Of a stretch of 64,000 nt of DNA, positions 52,999-61,117 are shown one piece after another. The stretch is from Acrocarpospora corrugata. GTDB lineage: Bacteria; Actinomycetota; Actinomycetes; Streptosporangiales; Streptosporangiaceae. Numbering within the stretch: the first letter of the stretch is position 1; each line of letters begins with the position of its first letter. Below the pieces are notes generated by a model that saw only the letters and a list, made by a program, of their open reading frames with translations, made no database searches and had not been told where the DNA came from. The position numbers were made by a program, and so were the translations under genes. Location: the NCBI RefSeq assembly GCF_009687845.1, contig NZ_BLAD01000043.1, forward strand, positions 1 through 64,000, given 5' to 3'.

Positions 52999-53726
52999 GA
53001 GGGGACCTCGCGGGCACGCTGGTTCCGCGGGTCGAGGCTGGTGAGCACGCGCAGTTCGTCCTCGGTCGGGAGCCTGGTCTGATGGACCTCGTCAGGGACG
53101 GTCAGCGGGAAGCCGGTGTTCTCCAGCACGTCGTTCACCGTCACGCCCGGATGCACTGAGGCCAGGCGCATCGAGTGGTCCGGGGTGGCGAAGTCGAGGA
53201 CGGCGAGGTTCGTCACGACGCGGCGGAGGTCGTGGAAGCGGCCCCGGCCGGGGCGGTCATAGCCGACGCCGCTGACCATGTCGACGCGGGGGACGAAGAC
53301 GCGGGGGGAGTGTTTGGGTATCCAGTAGCTGGTCGGGTTGTTGACCGTGTTCCCGGGGACTCCGCGTACCCCGAGGAGCTGGGATTTCGGGCGGGACCAG
53401 TCGCCGACGCAGGAGATGTTGCTGTTGCCGTACCGGTCGAGCTGGGAGGCGCCGAGCAGGACGTGGCGGCGGCCGTGCAGGACCAGCCAGAGGTGGTCGC
53501 GGAAGGGGAGCCATCCTTCGACGCCGCCGGGATCGGCGCCGAGAGCGGGCACGTCGGCGGTGAGCAGGCAGGTGCCGTCGGTGGTCAGCAGGTCGGGTGC
53601 GAAGGTGAGCCGGGCCAGCCGGGCGGCCAGGACCGTGATCGCGCCGCCGATGCCGGCCGCGAGGATCTCCCCGTCGCCGCGGAAGGTCTCCGCGCAGGCG
53701 ACCACGCAGACGTCGGCGCGGCTCAT
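52995..53726 (-). CDS. ipdB: IpdB, beta subunit of the steroid ring-cleaving hydrolase
   Basis: 243 residues of the CoA-transferase class I fold, with ILAAGIGGAITVLAARLA near the N-terminus and LLGASQLDRYGNSN. IpdAB resembles CoA transferases but hydrolyses the last steroid ring of COCHEA-CoA. Adjacent ipdA and ipdC with overlapping codons, and the match to Rv3552, support the call. The Tyr/Glu chemistry cannot be checked from sequence alone. Confidence 0.87.
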   Translation of the reverse strand: MSRADVCVVACAETFRGDGEILAAGIGGAITVLAARLARLTFAPDLLTTDGTCLLTADVPALGADPGGVEGWLPFRDHLWLVLHGRRHVLLGASQLDRYGNSNISCVGDWSRPKSQLLGVRGVPGNTVNNPTSYWIPKHSPRVFVPRVDMVSGVGYDRPGRGRFHDLRRVVTNLAVLDFATPDHSMRLASVHPGVTVNDVLENTGFPLTVPDEVHQTRLPTEDELRVLTSLDPRNQRAREVPS

Positions 53727-54556
53727 CCGGCCACCGCCCGCTGGTAGTCCCCTTCATCACCGGACAAGTAGCGCTGGGCGAAATTTCGCCAGGAGTCGGC
53801 GGATGTGGTGGCTTCGAGGTAGGCGCGCTGAAACGCCTCGTCCCGGCCGTAGTCCGGCTCGCAGCTGGTGAAATGGGCTCCGCCGGGGGTTTCGACGACC
53901 CCGGTGACCATGGAACGGCTGATCAGCAACGACTGCACCGGGCCTTCCTTGAACTCGGTCACCAGGCGTTCGCAGGAGACGTAGCAGCGGGTGGCGGCCT
54001 TGGCGTACAGGTCGTCGAGGTAGGGGTCGGGGCCGAGGTACTGGGCGTTGCCGCGCTGGTCGGCGCGGTTGAGGTGGAGCAGCGCGACGTCCATGGTGAG
54101 CGCGGGGACCGCGACCAGTTCCTCCCCATCCGAGTACGGCGAACGCACGGTCCGCAGATCCGGATTTATCGTCATTACGTCGGACCCGAGCCCGGCCCTG
54201 GTCGGCAGGAACGGCAGCCGGTGCGCGGCGGCCAGCAGCCCGAACATGAACATGCCCTCGTCGTACTCGGTGAACTCGATCAGCCCGCGCTGCCGGGCGA
54301 TCCGGAACCACGGCTCCAGCGGGATCGAGTCCAGCGTGACGAAGGGCGCGATCACCCGCCGGACCTTGCCGAAGGCGCACAGCAGCCCCACATCCGGGCC
54401 GCCGAACGAGATCACCGTCAGGTCCCGCAGGCTCGACCGGCAGATCGCCCGGACCAGGGCCATTGGCTTGCGCCGCGACCCCCAGCCGCCGATCCCGACG
54501 GTCATGCCGCTCTCCAGCCCTCCGACGACGTCCTCGATCGCCAGAACTTTGGTCAC
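53723..54556 (-). CDS. ipdA: IpdA, alpha subunit of the steroid ring-cleaving hydrolase
   Basis: 277 residues. The CoA-transferase alpha fold is seen in GMTVGIGGWGSRRKPMALV and VISFGGPDVGLLCAFGKV. The YDEGMFMFGLLAA segment carries the Glu expected in IpdA. It forms the heterodimer with IpdB that opens ring C. The GTG start overlaps the echA20 stop and the stop overlaps the ipdB ATG (ATGA), so the subunits are made in step. Confidence 0.88.
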   Translation of the reverse strand: MTKVLAIEDVVGGLESGMTVGIGGWGSRRKPMALVRAICRSSLRDLTVISFGGPDVGLLCAFGKVRRVIAPFVTLDSIPLEPWFRIARQRGLIEFTEYDEGMFMFGLLAAAHRLPFLPTRAGLGSDVMTINPDLRTVRSPYSDGEELVAVPALTMDVALLHLNRADQRGNAQYLGPDPYLDDLYAKAATRCYVSCERLVTEFKEGPVQSLLISRSMVTGVVETPGGAHFTSCEPDYGRDEAFQRAYLEATTSADSWRNFAQRYLSGDEGDYQRAVAG

Positions 54557-55293
54557 GAACCCTCCAGGAAACGATCGCGATGCGCGTCACCCGCGCCCAT
54601 CAGGTTGAGCTCGAACGTGAACCCCTGCTCGAACCGGTAACTCCGCTTCACGTCGACGGGATCGATCCCGTTCAGCGACTCCTTGGCGCGCCGGATCACG
54701 TACGGATCCTTGGCGGCGATCACCCCCGCCACCCGGAGCGCGGCCTCCCTGAGCCCGTCACTCGGCACGACCTCCAGCACGGAACCGAACGCGTGCAACT
54801 CCGCCGCCGTGACATTCCGGCAGGTGTAGACCATCGCCCGCATCAGGTGCTGCGGCACCAGCCTGGCCAGATGCGTGGCCGCCCCCAGCGCCCCCCGATC
54901 CACCTCCGGCAGCCCGAAGTAGGCGTCCTCGCTCGCCACCACGATGTCCGCGTTCCCGGCCAGCCCCACCCCGCCCCCCAGGCAGAACCCGTGCACGGCC
55001 GCGATCACCGGCACCTCGCACTCGTAGACCGCCGCGAACGCCGCGTAACACCCGCGATTGGCGCCGACCAGCGCGGCGTGTCCCGGCGTCCGCTGCAACT
55101 CCTTGACGTCGACGCCGGCGTTGAACCCGCGCCCTTCTGCCCGCAGCACCACGACCCGCGTGGCCGGATCCCGCCCGGCCTCCTGGACGGCCGCCGCCAG
55201 GTCGAACCACCCCCGCACGCTGAGCGCGTTCACCGGCGGCGCGTCCACCACGACCTCCGCGATCCCGCCGTCCACCCGGGCCGAGACTCCCAT
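54553..55293 (-). CDS. echA20: EchA20-like crotonase (steroid D-ring hydrolase)
   Basis: 246 residues of the crotonase superfamily, with the oxyanion-hole regions FNAGVDVKEL and GFCLGGGVGLAGNADIV. In Mycobacterium, EchA20 (Rv3550) opens ring D by hydrolysis of HIEC-CoA. It is the first gene of the ipd block and its ATG lies 36 bp from the start of the divergent SDR. A KstR2-type site, slightly degenerate, lies in that gap at 55300-55313. Confidence 0.85.
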   Translation of the reverse strand: MGVSARVDGGIAEVVVDAPPVNALSVRGWFDLAAAVQEAGRDPATRVVVLRAEGRGFNAGVDVKELQRTPGHAALVGANRGCYAAFAAVYECEVPVIAAVHGFCLGGGVGLAGNADIVVASEDAYFGLPEVDRGALGAATHLARLVPQHLMRAMVYTCRNVTAAELHAFGSVLEVVPSDGLREAALRVAGVIAAKDPYVIRRAKESLNGIDPVDVKRSYRFEQGFTFELNLMGAGDAHRDRFLEGS

Positions 55294-55299
55294 ATGGTT

Positions 55300-55313
55300 A
55301 CCTAACGCTTGCT
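55300..55313. promoter_or_regulatory. Degenerate KstR2-type operator between echA20 and the divergent SDR
   Basis: ACCTAACGCTTGCT keeps the right half CTTGnT of the KstR2 consensus; the left half differs at two bases. With the following TGG it equals the site at 61031 at 15 of 17 positions. It overlaps the space between both starts. Confidence 0.6.
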
Positions 55314-55329
55314 TGGTACGGTAGGCCCC

Positions 55330-56055
55330 ATGGTAAGCCACGACTACGCGGGCCGAGTCGTCCTGGTCACCGGTGGGACCAAGGGCCTGGGGCTGGGGAT
55401 CGCGACCGCGTTCCGGGACGCGGGGGCCCGGGTGGTCGTGTGCGCGCGGACGGAGCCCGATGGTGTCGTTCCCGGTGAGTTCGTGCCCGCAGACGTGCGC
55501 GAGGCCGCCGACGTGGATCGGTTGATCAGCGCGATCGAGGCCCGGCACGGGCGGCTGGACGTGCTGGTGAACAACGCGGGCGGCTCGCCGTACGCGCCGG
55601 TGGCGGGGACCTCGCCCCGGCTGCACGCCCGGGTGATCGAGCTGAACCTGCTCGCCCCGCTGCTCGTCACGCAGCGTGCCCATGCGCTGCTGGAGGCCGC
55701 AGCCGGGGCGGTCGTGATGATCGGCAGCGTCAGCGGCTCCCGTCCGTCGCCCGGCACCTCGGCCTACGGCGCGGCGAAGGCCGGGCTGCGTCACCTGGCC
55801 GCCTGCCTGGCGGCCGAGTGGGCGCCGCGCGTGCGGGTGAACACCGTGGTCGTCGGGCTGGCCGCCACCGAGGCCGGGGCCGGGCACTACGCCCAGGGCG
55901 CGCCCGCCACGATCCCCGCGGGCCGGCTGGCGAGCCCGGCGGACGTGGCCGCCGCCTGCCTCTGGCTGGGCGAGCCCGGCTATGTCACCGGCGCTGAGCT
56001 GCTGGTCCACGGGGGCGGCGAAACTCCGGCCTGGCGGACGCTGAAGTCCGGCTGA
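55330..56055 (+). CDS. Short-chain dehydrogenase/reductase, Rv3549c-like
   Basis: 241 residues. The cofactor motif is VTGGTKGLGLGIA, the NNAG motif reads LVNNAGGSPYAP and the catalytic Ser, Tyr and Lys are in GSVSGS and SAYGAAKAGLRH. It is divergent from echA20-ipdABC, as Rv3549c is in M. tuberculosis, so a steroid-ring oxidoreductase role is likely. ATG 55330 gives the normal N-terminus; a TTG at 55309 would add seven residues. No clear ribosome site is present, so a near-leaderless mRNA is possible. Confidence 0.82.
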   Translation: MVSHDYAGRVVLVTGGTKGLGLGIATAFRDAGARVVVCARTEPDGVVPGEFVPADVREAADVDRLISAIEARHGRLDVLVNNAGGSPYAPVAGTSPRLHARVIELNLLAPLLVTQRAHALLEAAAGAVVMIGSVSGSRPSPGTSAYGAAKAGLRHLAACLAAEWAPRVRVNTVVVGLAATEAGAGHYAQGAPATIPAGRLASPADVAAACLWLGEPGYVTGAELLVHGGGETPAWRTLKSG

Positions 56056-56222
56056 GGATCCAGAGCAAAGTTCTGATTACGCAGAGCTATCATTTGACCA
56101 CGCTCAGCTATATGCTCGCTATTGCTTTGACCGGCCAGATCAACCGGGAGTCAGTGAACGTGGATGGCAGGGCCCGTCGTCCATGTTCCCGCTCACGGCT
56201 CTGGCGTACCCCAAGGAGCAAG

Positions 56223-56480
56223 ATGTTCAAGAAGATCGCCGTGACCGGTGCCATCCTCACCGCCGCCTGCGGTGCGAGCCTGATCGCGGCCCCGGCACAC
56301 GCCGACAGCTGGACCGACAACTGGAGTGTCAACCGGGACTCCGCACAGTCGGGCAACAACTTCGGCTGGGTGGTCGCCCGGAACGCCGGCTCCGGCCGCT
56401 CCACCAACGTCAACAACATCAACGGCATCGCCGCGACCGCCACGGGCGGCAGCGTCACGGTCACCTACATCTTCCACTAG
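56223..56480 (+). CDS. Small secreted protein, tandem copy A
   Basis: 85 residues. There is a Sec signal peptide (MFKKIAVTGAILTAACG, cleavage near PAHADS), then a 57-residue mature peptide rich in Asn, Ser, Gly and Ala with the blocks NRDSAQSGNNFGW and GRSTNVNNINGIAATATGG, ending VTYIFH. AAGGAG precedes the ATG. It is a duplicate of the next gene. The composition recalls chaplin-like or curli-like surface proteins, but no chaplin motif is present. The function is unknown. About 100 bp upstream I see no clear operator. Confidence 0.82.
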   Translation: MFKKIAVTGAILTAACGASLIAAPAHADSWTDNWSVNRDSAQSGNNFGWVVARNAGSGRSTNVNNINGIAATATGGSVTVTYIFH

Positions 56481-56536
56481 GTCCGACGCACATCGCATGG
56501 CCGTACGACCCCCTCAGAACTGACGAAGGAGACGAG

Positions 56537-56797
56537 ATGTTCAAGAAGATCGCCGTGACCGGTGCCGTTCTCGCCGCCACCTGTGGCGCCGTCCTGATGG
56601 CGGCCCCCGCGCAGGCCGACACCTGGACCAAGAACACCAGCCGGAACAGTGACTCCGCCCAGTCCGGCAACCACTTCGGCAACATCGCTGCGACCAACAT
56701 CGCCAGCGGCCGCTCGACCAACGTGAACAACATCAACGGCATCGCGGCCACCGCGACCAGCGGGGGCACCATCGGCCTCTCCTACCGGTTCGACTAA
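56537..56797 (+). CDS. Small secreted protein, tandem copy B
   Basis: 86 residues, paralogous to copy A. The first ten codons (MFKKIAVTGA) are shared and the blocks SDSAQSGNHFGN and SGRSTNVNNINGIAATAT recur. Cleavage is expected near PAQADT. The end differs slightly (IGLSYRFD in place of VTVTYIFH). The start has a GAAGGAGACGAG site. The gene lies 56 bp after copy A, and a strong terminator at 56808 follows, so the two form a unit. Confidence 0.83.
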   Translation: MFKKIAVTGAVLAATCGAVLMAAPAQADTWTKNTSRNSDSAQSGNHFGNIAATNIASGRSTNVNNINGIAATATSGGTIGLSYRFD

Positions 56798-56807
56798 CCG
56801 GAGGAAC

Positions 56808-56842
56808 GCGCGCGCCGGGACCCGGAAGGGCCCGGCGCGCGC
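56808..56842. terminator. Terminator hairpin after the small secreted protein pair
   Basis: A perfect 12-bp stem, GCGCGCGCCGGG (56808-56819) with 56831-56842, closing an 11-nt loop, and followed by TGTTGTATT. It lies 11 bp after copy B. Confidence 0.75.
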
Positions 56843-56885
56843 CGCTGTTGTATTCATGGGCATCGTGAGTACAACGAGGAGATCG

Positions 56886-57704
56886 ATGAAGGTCGCTTAC
56901 GTCACCTGGAACGGCCCCGACGACGAGCGTGAGGTGATGCTCACGGCGTGGCTCGGGCTCGACATCGAGGGCACCCCGGTGCGCTGGGACGACCCGGAGG
57001 TGGACTGGTCCTCCTTCGACGCGGCCGTGGTCCGCTCCACCTGGGACTACATCCACCGCCGGGACGAGTTCACCGCGTGGGCCCAGCGGGCGGGGGCGGC
57101 GACCAGGCTGCTCAACCCGGCCACCGTGCTGACCTGGAACACCGACAAGACCTACCTGCGGGATCTCGGCGTGCCGACCGTGCCGACCCACTGGAGCTCG
57201 ATCGGCATCCCGGTCTGGGACGACTACGTGATCAAGCCGGCGATCTCGGCCGGCGCCAGGGACACGATCAGGACCCGGGACCGGCAGCAGGCCGAGGCGT
57301 TCGCGGTCGAACTCGAAAGCCAGGGCCGGACCGTCATGGCGCAGCCCTACCTGGAGACGGTCGAGCACGAGGGCGAGCTCTCACTGATCTACTTCGGCGG
57401 CCAGTTCAGCCACGCGGTGCGGCGGAACCCGATGCTGGCGCACGGCACCGGCGAGCTCATCTCGGAGAACGCGAAGTTCAGCCTGCGCGACCCCGACGAC
57501 GACCAGTTCGAACTGGCCGAACGCGTGCTCGGCCAGGTGGCGGAAGAGCTGCTCTACGCCAGGGTCGACCTGGTCCGGATGCCCGACGGCGAGCCGGTGC
57601 TGATCGAGTTGGAAGTGACCGAGCCGTATCTGTATCTGAAGGCCGAGTTCGACGCCCCCGACATGTTCGCCAAGGCGCTGGCCGACGCGCTAGCCGTGGG
57701 TTGA
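56886..57704 (+). CDS. ATP-grasp enzyme, RimK/DcsG-like
   Basis: 272 residues. It begins MKVAYVTWNGPDDE, and the N-terminal part has the segment AAVVRSTWDYIHRRDEF. The ATP-grasp core includes DDYVIKPAISAGARDT and ARVDLVRMPDGEPVLIELEVTEPY, which carry the nucleotide and metal ligands. Such proteins ligate a carboxylate to an amine or hydroxyl using ATP; the family includes cycloserine synthetase DcsG and peptide-forming enzymes. ATG 56886 has GAGG upstream. The gene stands alone between the secreted pair and the convergent SDR (15-bp overlap at the 3' end). Substrate unknown. Confidence 0.8.
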   Translation: MKVAYVTWNGPDDEREVMLTAWLGLDIEGTPVRWDDPEVDWSSFDAAVVRSTWDYIHRRDEFTAWAQRAGAATRLLNPATVLTWNTDKTYLRDLGVPTVPTHWSSIGIPVWDDYVIKPAISAGARDTIRTRDRQQAEAFAVELESQGRTVMAQPYLETVEHEGELSLIYFGGQFSHAVRRNPMLAHGTGELISENAKFSLRDPDDDQFELAERVLGQVAEELLYARVDLVRMPDGEPVLIELEVTEPYLYLKAEFDAPDMFAKALADALAVG

Positions 57705-58451
57705 GATGCCGCCGTCCACCGGGATGACCGCGCCGGTGAGGTAGGCGCCCGCCCGGGAGGCCAGGTAGATCGCGGCCCCGGCCATGTCGTCGGGGCGGCC
57801 GATCCGGCCGAGCGGCACCTGGCCTTCGATGGCGGACCGCAGGGCCGGGTCGCCGAGGGCGAAGGCCATCATCTTCGACTCGAACGGGCCGGGCGCGATC
57901 GCGTTGACGGTGATCGATTCGGCGGCGAGCCGGTGCGCGAGGTGGCGGGTCATCATGTGGACCCCCGCTTTCGCTGCCGAGTATGCATAGTTCTCCACCT
58001 CGGGCACCCGCAGGCCGTCGACCGAGCCGATGTTGATCACCCGTGCCGGATTCTCCGGGCTGGCTGAGGCCCGCAGCAGCGGCAGGAACCGCTGGGTGAG
58101 GTAGAAGACGCCCTTCACGTTGATGTTCCAGAGCTTGTCGAAGGCGTGCTCGGGGTAGTCGGCCAGCGGCGCGCCCCAGGTCGCGCCCGCGTTGTTGACC
58201 AGCACGTCCAGCCGCGACTCCCGGGCGGTCACCGCCTCGACCAGCGCGCCGACGCCGTCAGCGGTGGAAAGGTCGGCCTGGACTGCGACGCAGCCCAGCT
58301 CGGCCGCCGCCGCGTCGAGCTCGTCCTTCTTCCGCGCCGAGATGTAGACCGTCGCCCCCGCGTCCACGAACCCGGACGCGATCATGCGGCCGATCCCGCG
58401 CGAACCCCCGGTCACCACGACCGTCTTCCCTGCCACCGAGAACAGACTCAT
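57690..58451 (-). CDS. Short-chain dehydrogenase/reductase
   Basis: 253 residues. The cofactor motif is VTGGSRGIGRMIA, with NNAGATWGAP, and the catalytic residues lie in NIGSVDG and NYAYSAAKAGVHMM. The C-terminal GAVIPVDGGIS is typical of SDRs. The ATG at 58451 is close to a palindrome at 58464 and lies 25 bp after ipdF on the same strand, so it may be co-transcribed with ipdF-fadE30 or have its own promoter. A steroid or acyl-CoA substrate is likely by context only. Confidence 0.85.
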   Translation of the reverse strand: MSLFSVAGKTVVVTGGSRGIGRMIASGFVDAGATVYISARKKDELDAAAAELGCVAVQADLSTADGVGALVEAVTARESRLDVLVNNAGATWGAPLADYPEHAFDKLWNINVKGVFYLTQRFLPLLRASASPENPARVINIGSVDGLRVPEVENYAYSAAKAGVHMMTRHLAHRLAAESITVNAIAPGPFESKMMAFALGDPALRSAIEGQVPLGRIGRPDDMAGAAIYLASRAGAYLTGAVIPVDGGISTHG

Positions 58452-58463
58452 GGCCGACAGCAT

Positions 58464-58477
58464 ACCGACCAGTCGGT
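58464..58477. promoter_or_regulatory. TetR-type palindrome between ipdF and the SDR
   Basis: ACCGAC-CA-GTCGGT is a perfect 6-bp inverted repeat with a 2-bp spacer, typical of TetR-family sites. It ends at the ipdF stop and precedes the SDR ATG by 12 bp. It does not match the KstR2 consensus, so a different regulator would be needed. Confidence 0.45.
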
Positions 58478-59250
58478 CAGGGGTGCTGGCTGGACACGGA
58501 CACCACCTCGCCGGTCATGTACGAGGCGTACTCACTCGCCAGGAAGACGATCACGTTGGCCACCTCCCAGGGCTCGGCCGAGCGGCCGAACGCCTCCCGG
58601 GCGGTCAGCTCGGCGAGCAGGTCGTCGGTGGTGACCTTGGCCAGGAACGGGTGCATGGCCAGCGAGGGGGCGACCGCGTTCACCCGGATGCCGTGCGGCG
58701 CGGCCTCCATGGCCACACACCTGGTCAGCGCCATCACCCCGGCCTTGGCGGCGGCGTAGTGGGCCTGGCCCCGCTGGGCCCGCCAGCCGATCACCGAGGC
58801 ATTGTTGACGATCACTCCGGTCCGGCGCGGGATCATGTGCCGGAGCGCCGCCCGGGTGCAGCGCATGGTCCCGTTCAGGGTCACGTCCAGCACCGTGGAC
58901 CACTGCTCGTCGGTCATCTCGGCGAGCTCCGCGGTGCCGCCGAGCCCGGCGTTGTTGACCACCACATCGATCCTGCCGTACGCCTCCAGGGCGGCGTCGA
59001 ACAGGGCGAGGACCTGGGACTCCGAGGTGACGTCGCAGGGGACGGCGAGCGGTTTGACGCCGGTGATCGAGGTCAGCGCGTCGGCGGCCGCCCCCAGCCG
59101 TGGTTCGTGCCGGTCGGAGATGACCACCGTGGCGCCCTCCTCGGCGCAGCGTTTGGCGGTCGCGAAGCCGATTCCGGCCCCGGCGGCGGCCGTGACCAGG
59201 GTGACCTTTCCGTTGAGCAGACCGTGCGCAGGTGGATACGACGGTGTCAT
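58477..59250 (-). CDS. ipdF: IpdF-like hydroxysteroid dehydrogenase (HIP catabolism)
   Basis: 257-residue SDR. It opens HGLLNGKVTLVTAAAGAGIG, has VNNAGLGGTAELAEMTD, and ends SYMTGEVVSVSSQHP. These segments closely resemble mycobacterial IpdF (Rv3559c), which oxidises the 5-hydroxyl of a HIP-CoA intermediate. Its ATG overlaps the stop of fadE30 (ATGA). The order fadE30-ipdF matches Rv3560c-Rv3559c. Confidence 0.87.
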   Translation of the reverse strand: MTPSYPPAHGLLNGKVTLVTAAAGAGIGFATAKRCAEEGATVVISDRHEPRLGAAADALTSITGVKPLAVPCDVTSESQVLALFDAALEAYGRIDVVVNNAGLGGTAELAEMTDEQWSTVLDVTLNGTMRCTRAALRHMIPRRTGVIVNNASVIGWRAQRGQAHYAAAKAGVMALTRCVAMEAAPHGIRVNAVAPSLAMHPFLAKVTTDDLLAELTAREAFGRSAEPWEVANVIVFLASEYASYMTGEVVSVSSQHP

Positions 59251-60356
59251 CTGGGCAGCCCCAAGGTGCGCTCGGCGATGATGTTGCGCTGGATCTCGCT
59301 CGATCCGGCGTAGATCGTGTCGGCTCTGCTGAACAGGTACAAGCGTTGCAGATCCGACAGCCCACCGTCCGTCACCAGACCGTTTCTGCCCTGTACGGCC
59401 ATGGCCAGCTCACCCAGCCGCCGATGCCACTCCGACCAGTACAGCTTCATGATGGACAGTTCCGGCCCGGGGCTGTCCAGCAGCCGGAGCGCGTTCATGC
59501 GCATGATCTCCAGCTCCAGCCAGGACCGGGTCAGCCGGTCCCGCAGCAGCGGATCGTCGATGGCTCCGCTGCGCCGGGCGGCTTCGAGCACGGCGGCCAG
59601 CTCGCGCCGGAACGAAAGCTGCTGGCCGAGCGTGGACGCGCCGCGCTCGTACCCGAGGGTGGCCATGGCGATCCGCCAGCCGTCGCCGGGCGAACCGACG
59701 ATGTTGCCGGCGGCCGTGCGGGCGTCGTCGAAGAAGACCTCGTTGAACTCGCTGGTGCCGGTCAGCTGGACGATCGGCCGGACCTCGACGCCGGGCTGCC
59801 GCATCGGGATGAGTAGATAGGAGAGCCCTTGGTGGCGCCGCGAGCCCGGTTCGGTCCGGCACAGCGCGAAACACCAGTCGGCCACGTGGGCGAGCGACGT
59901 CCACACCTTCTGGCCGGTCACCACCCACTCGCCGTCGGCCAGGCGGGCCCGGGTCCGCACCCCGGCCAGGTCGGAGCCGGCGTCGGGTTCGGAGTAGCCC
60001 TGGCACCAGAGTTCCTCGCCGCGCTGGATCGGGGGGAGGAAGCGGGCGCGCTGCCCGGGGGTGCCGTGTTCCAGGATGGTCGGGCCGATCAGGCCCTCGC
60101 CGATCAGGCCGACCCGGGCGGGGGCGTCGGCTTCGGCGTACTCCTCGTGGCAGGCGACCTGGTCGGGCAGGGTGGCGGCGCGTCCGCCGTACTCGGCCGG
60201 CCAGGCCAGGCAGGTCCAGCCGGCCGCGCCCAGGCGGCGTTCCCAGGCCGCGCGCAGGTCGTGGCCCTGGTGTTCGCGGCCGGGGCCGCCGAGGCCGCGC
60301 AGGTCGTCGGTGAGGTTGGCGGCCAGCCAGGCGCGCAGCTCGGCGCGCAGGCTCAC
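59247..60356 (-). CDS. fadE30: FadE30-like acyl-CoA dehydrogenase (HIP catabolism)
   Basis: 369 residues of the acyl-CoA dehydrogenase fold. It has CQGYSEPDAGSDLAGVRTRA, VTGQKVWTSLAHVADW and the C-terminal RADTIYAGSSEIQRNIIAERTLGLP. It resembles FadE30 (Rv3560c), which desaturates a HIP-CoA derivative. The GTG start overlaps the stop of the flavin reductase gene and its stop overlaps ipdF. The start was chosen from this overlap and the family length. Confidence 0.86.
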   Translation of the reverse strand: MSLRAELRAWLAANLTDDLRGLGGPGREHQGHDLRAAWERRLGAAGWTCLAWPAEYGGRAATLPDQVACHEEYAEADAPARVGLIGEGLIGPTILEHGTPGQRARFLPPIQRGEELWCQGYSEPDAGSDLAGVRTRARLADGEWVVTGQKVWTSLAHVADWCFALCRTEPGSRRHQGLSYLLIPMRQPGVEVRPIVQLTGTSEFNEVFFDDARTAAGNIVGSPGDGWRIAMATLGYERGASTLGQQLSFRRELAAVLEAARRSGAIDDPLLRDRLTRSWLELEIMRMNALRLLDSPGPELSIMKLYWSEWHRRLGELAMAVQGRNGLVTDGGLSDLQRLYLFSRADTIYAGSSEIQRNIIAERTLGLPR

Positions 60357-60925
60357 GGCTGGAAGCGGCCGTACCCGCCGCGGAAGAAGACCAGCGGGCC
60401 GCCGTCCTCGTGCTTGTCGAGGCCGAGGACCCGGGCGACGATGATCATGTGGTCGCCCGCCGGGTGCTCCGCCTCCAGCACGCAGTCGATCCAGGCCAGC
60501 GCGCCGTCCAGGACCGGGCTGCCGCCGGGGGAGCGCTGCCAGGCCAGGCCCGCGAACTTGTCGCCGCCGCGGGCCGCGAGCTGGGCGCAGACCTCGCGCT
60601 GGTCCTCGGCCAGCACGTTGACGCAGAGCGTGGGGGCGGCGCGCAGCAGGGGCCAGCTGGTGCTGGTGTGCGCGACGCAGAACGCGACCAGCGGCGGGTC
60701 CAGGCTGACCGAGGTGAAGGAGTTGGCGGCCAGGCCGCGGGGGTCGCCGGTCTCCGGGTCGATCGCGGTGACCGCCACCACGCCGGTGGCGAACCTGCCC
60801 AGGATGGCGCGGAAGTGGGCCGGGCCGACCGCACCGGGCAGGGCTGGGAACTCGGCGCCGTTGACGGCATCACGGTTGACGGCATCACGGTTGACGACAT
60901 CACGGTCGACGGCGTCGCGGTGCAT
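60353..60925 (-). CDS. HsaB-like flavin reductase
   Basis: 190 residues of the flavin-reductase fold, with FRAILGRFATGVVAVTA, AANSFTSVSLDPPLVAFC and the FMN contact DHMIIVARVLGL. It resembles HsaB, the reductase of the 3-HSA hydroxylase in steroid catabolism, but could serve another monooxygenase. Two starts are possible: ATG 60925, with GGAG 5 bp upstream, and ATG 61003, with GGAGG but a longer spacer. I prefer 60925. The N-terminus includes four degenerate 5-residue repeats (RDAVD, RDVVN, RDAVN, RDAVN). Divergent from the thiolase-DUF35 pair. Confidence 0.8.
   Translation of the reverse strand: MHRDAVDRDVVNRDAVNRDAVNGAEFPALPGAVGPAHFRAILGRFATGVVAVTAIDPETGDPRGLAANSFTSVSLDPPLVAFCVAHTSTSWPLLRAAPTLCVNVLAEDQREVCAQLAARGGDKFAGLAWQRSPGGSPVLDGALAWIDCVLEAEHPAGDHMIIVARVLGLDKHEDGGPLVFFRGGYGRFQP
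60861..60920 (-). repeat. Four tandem 15-bp repeats in the flavin reductase 5' end
   Basis: Four tandem copies of a 15-bp unit (TTGACGGCATCACGG on the plus strand) at 60861-60875, 60876-60890, 60891-60905 and 60906-60920, with the last two degenerate. They encode RDAVN-type units in the N-terminal extension. The unit length is a multiple of three, so copy-number change keeps the frame. Confidence 0.85.
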
Positions 60926-61030
60926 GGCGGCTCCGGTTACCAGGCCGATCCGGGGGACGGGGGCGTCACGACCCGCGATCGATCGAGCCGCGTGGCTGCC
61001 CATCGTGCGCCGCCTCCTCCGTGCTGCTTT

Positions 61031-61044
61031 ACCAAGCGCTTGCT
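61031..61044. promoter_or_regulatory. KstR2-type operator upstream of the flavin reductase-fadE30-ipdF operon
   Basis: ACCAAGCGCTTGCT matches AnCAAGnnCTTGnT fully. It lies between the divergent flavin reductase and thiolase-like genes, 87 bp from the thiolase start, and likely controls at least the leftward operon. Confidence 0.78.
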
Positions 61045-61117
61045 TGGACGATACGGGGGCGCGGGAATCGGTGTCAATTGTTTGACACTCGTGTTCACCG
61101 AGGTCTAGCGTCGAGTT

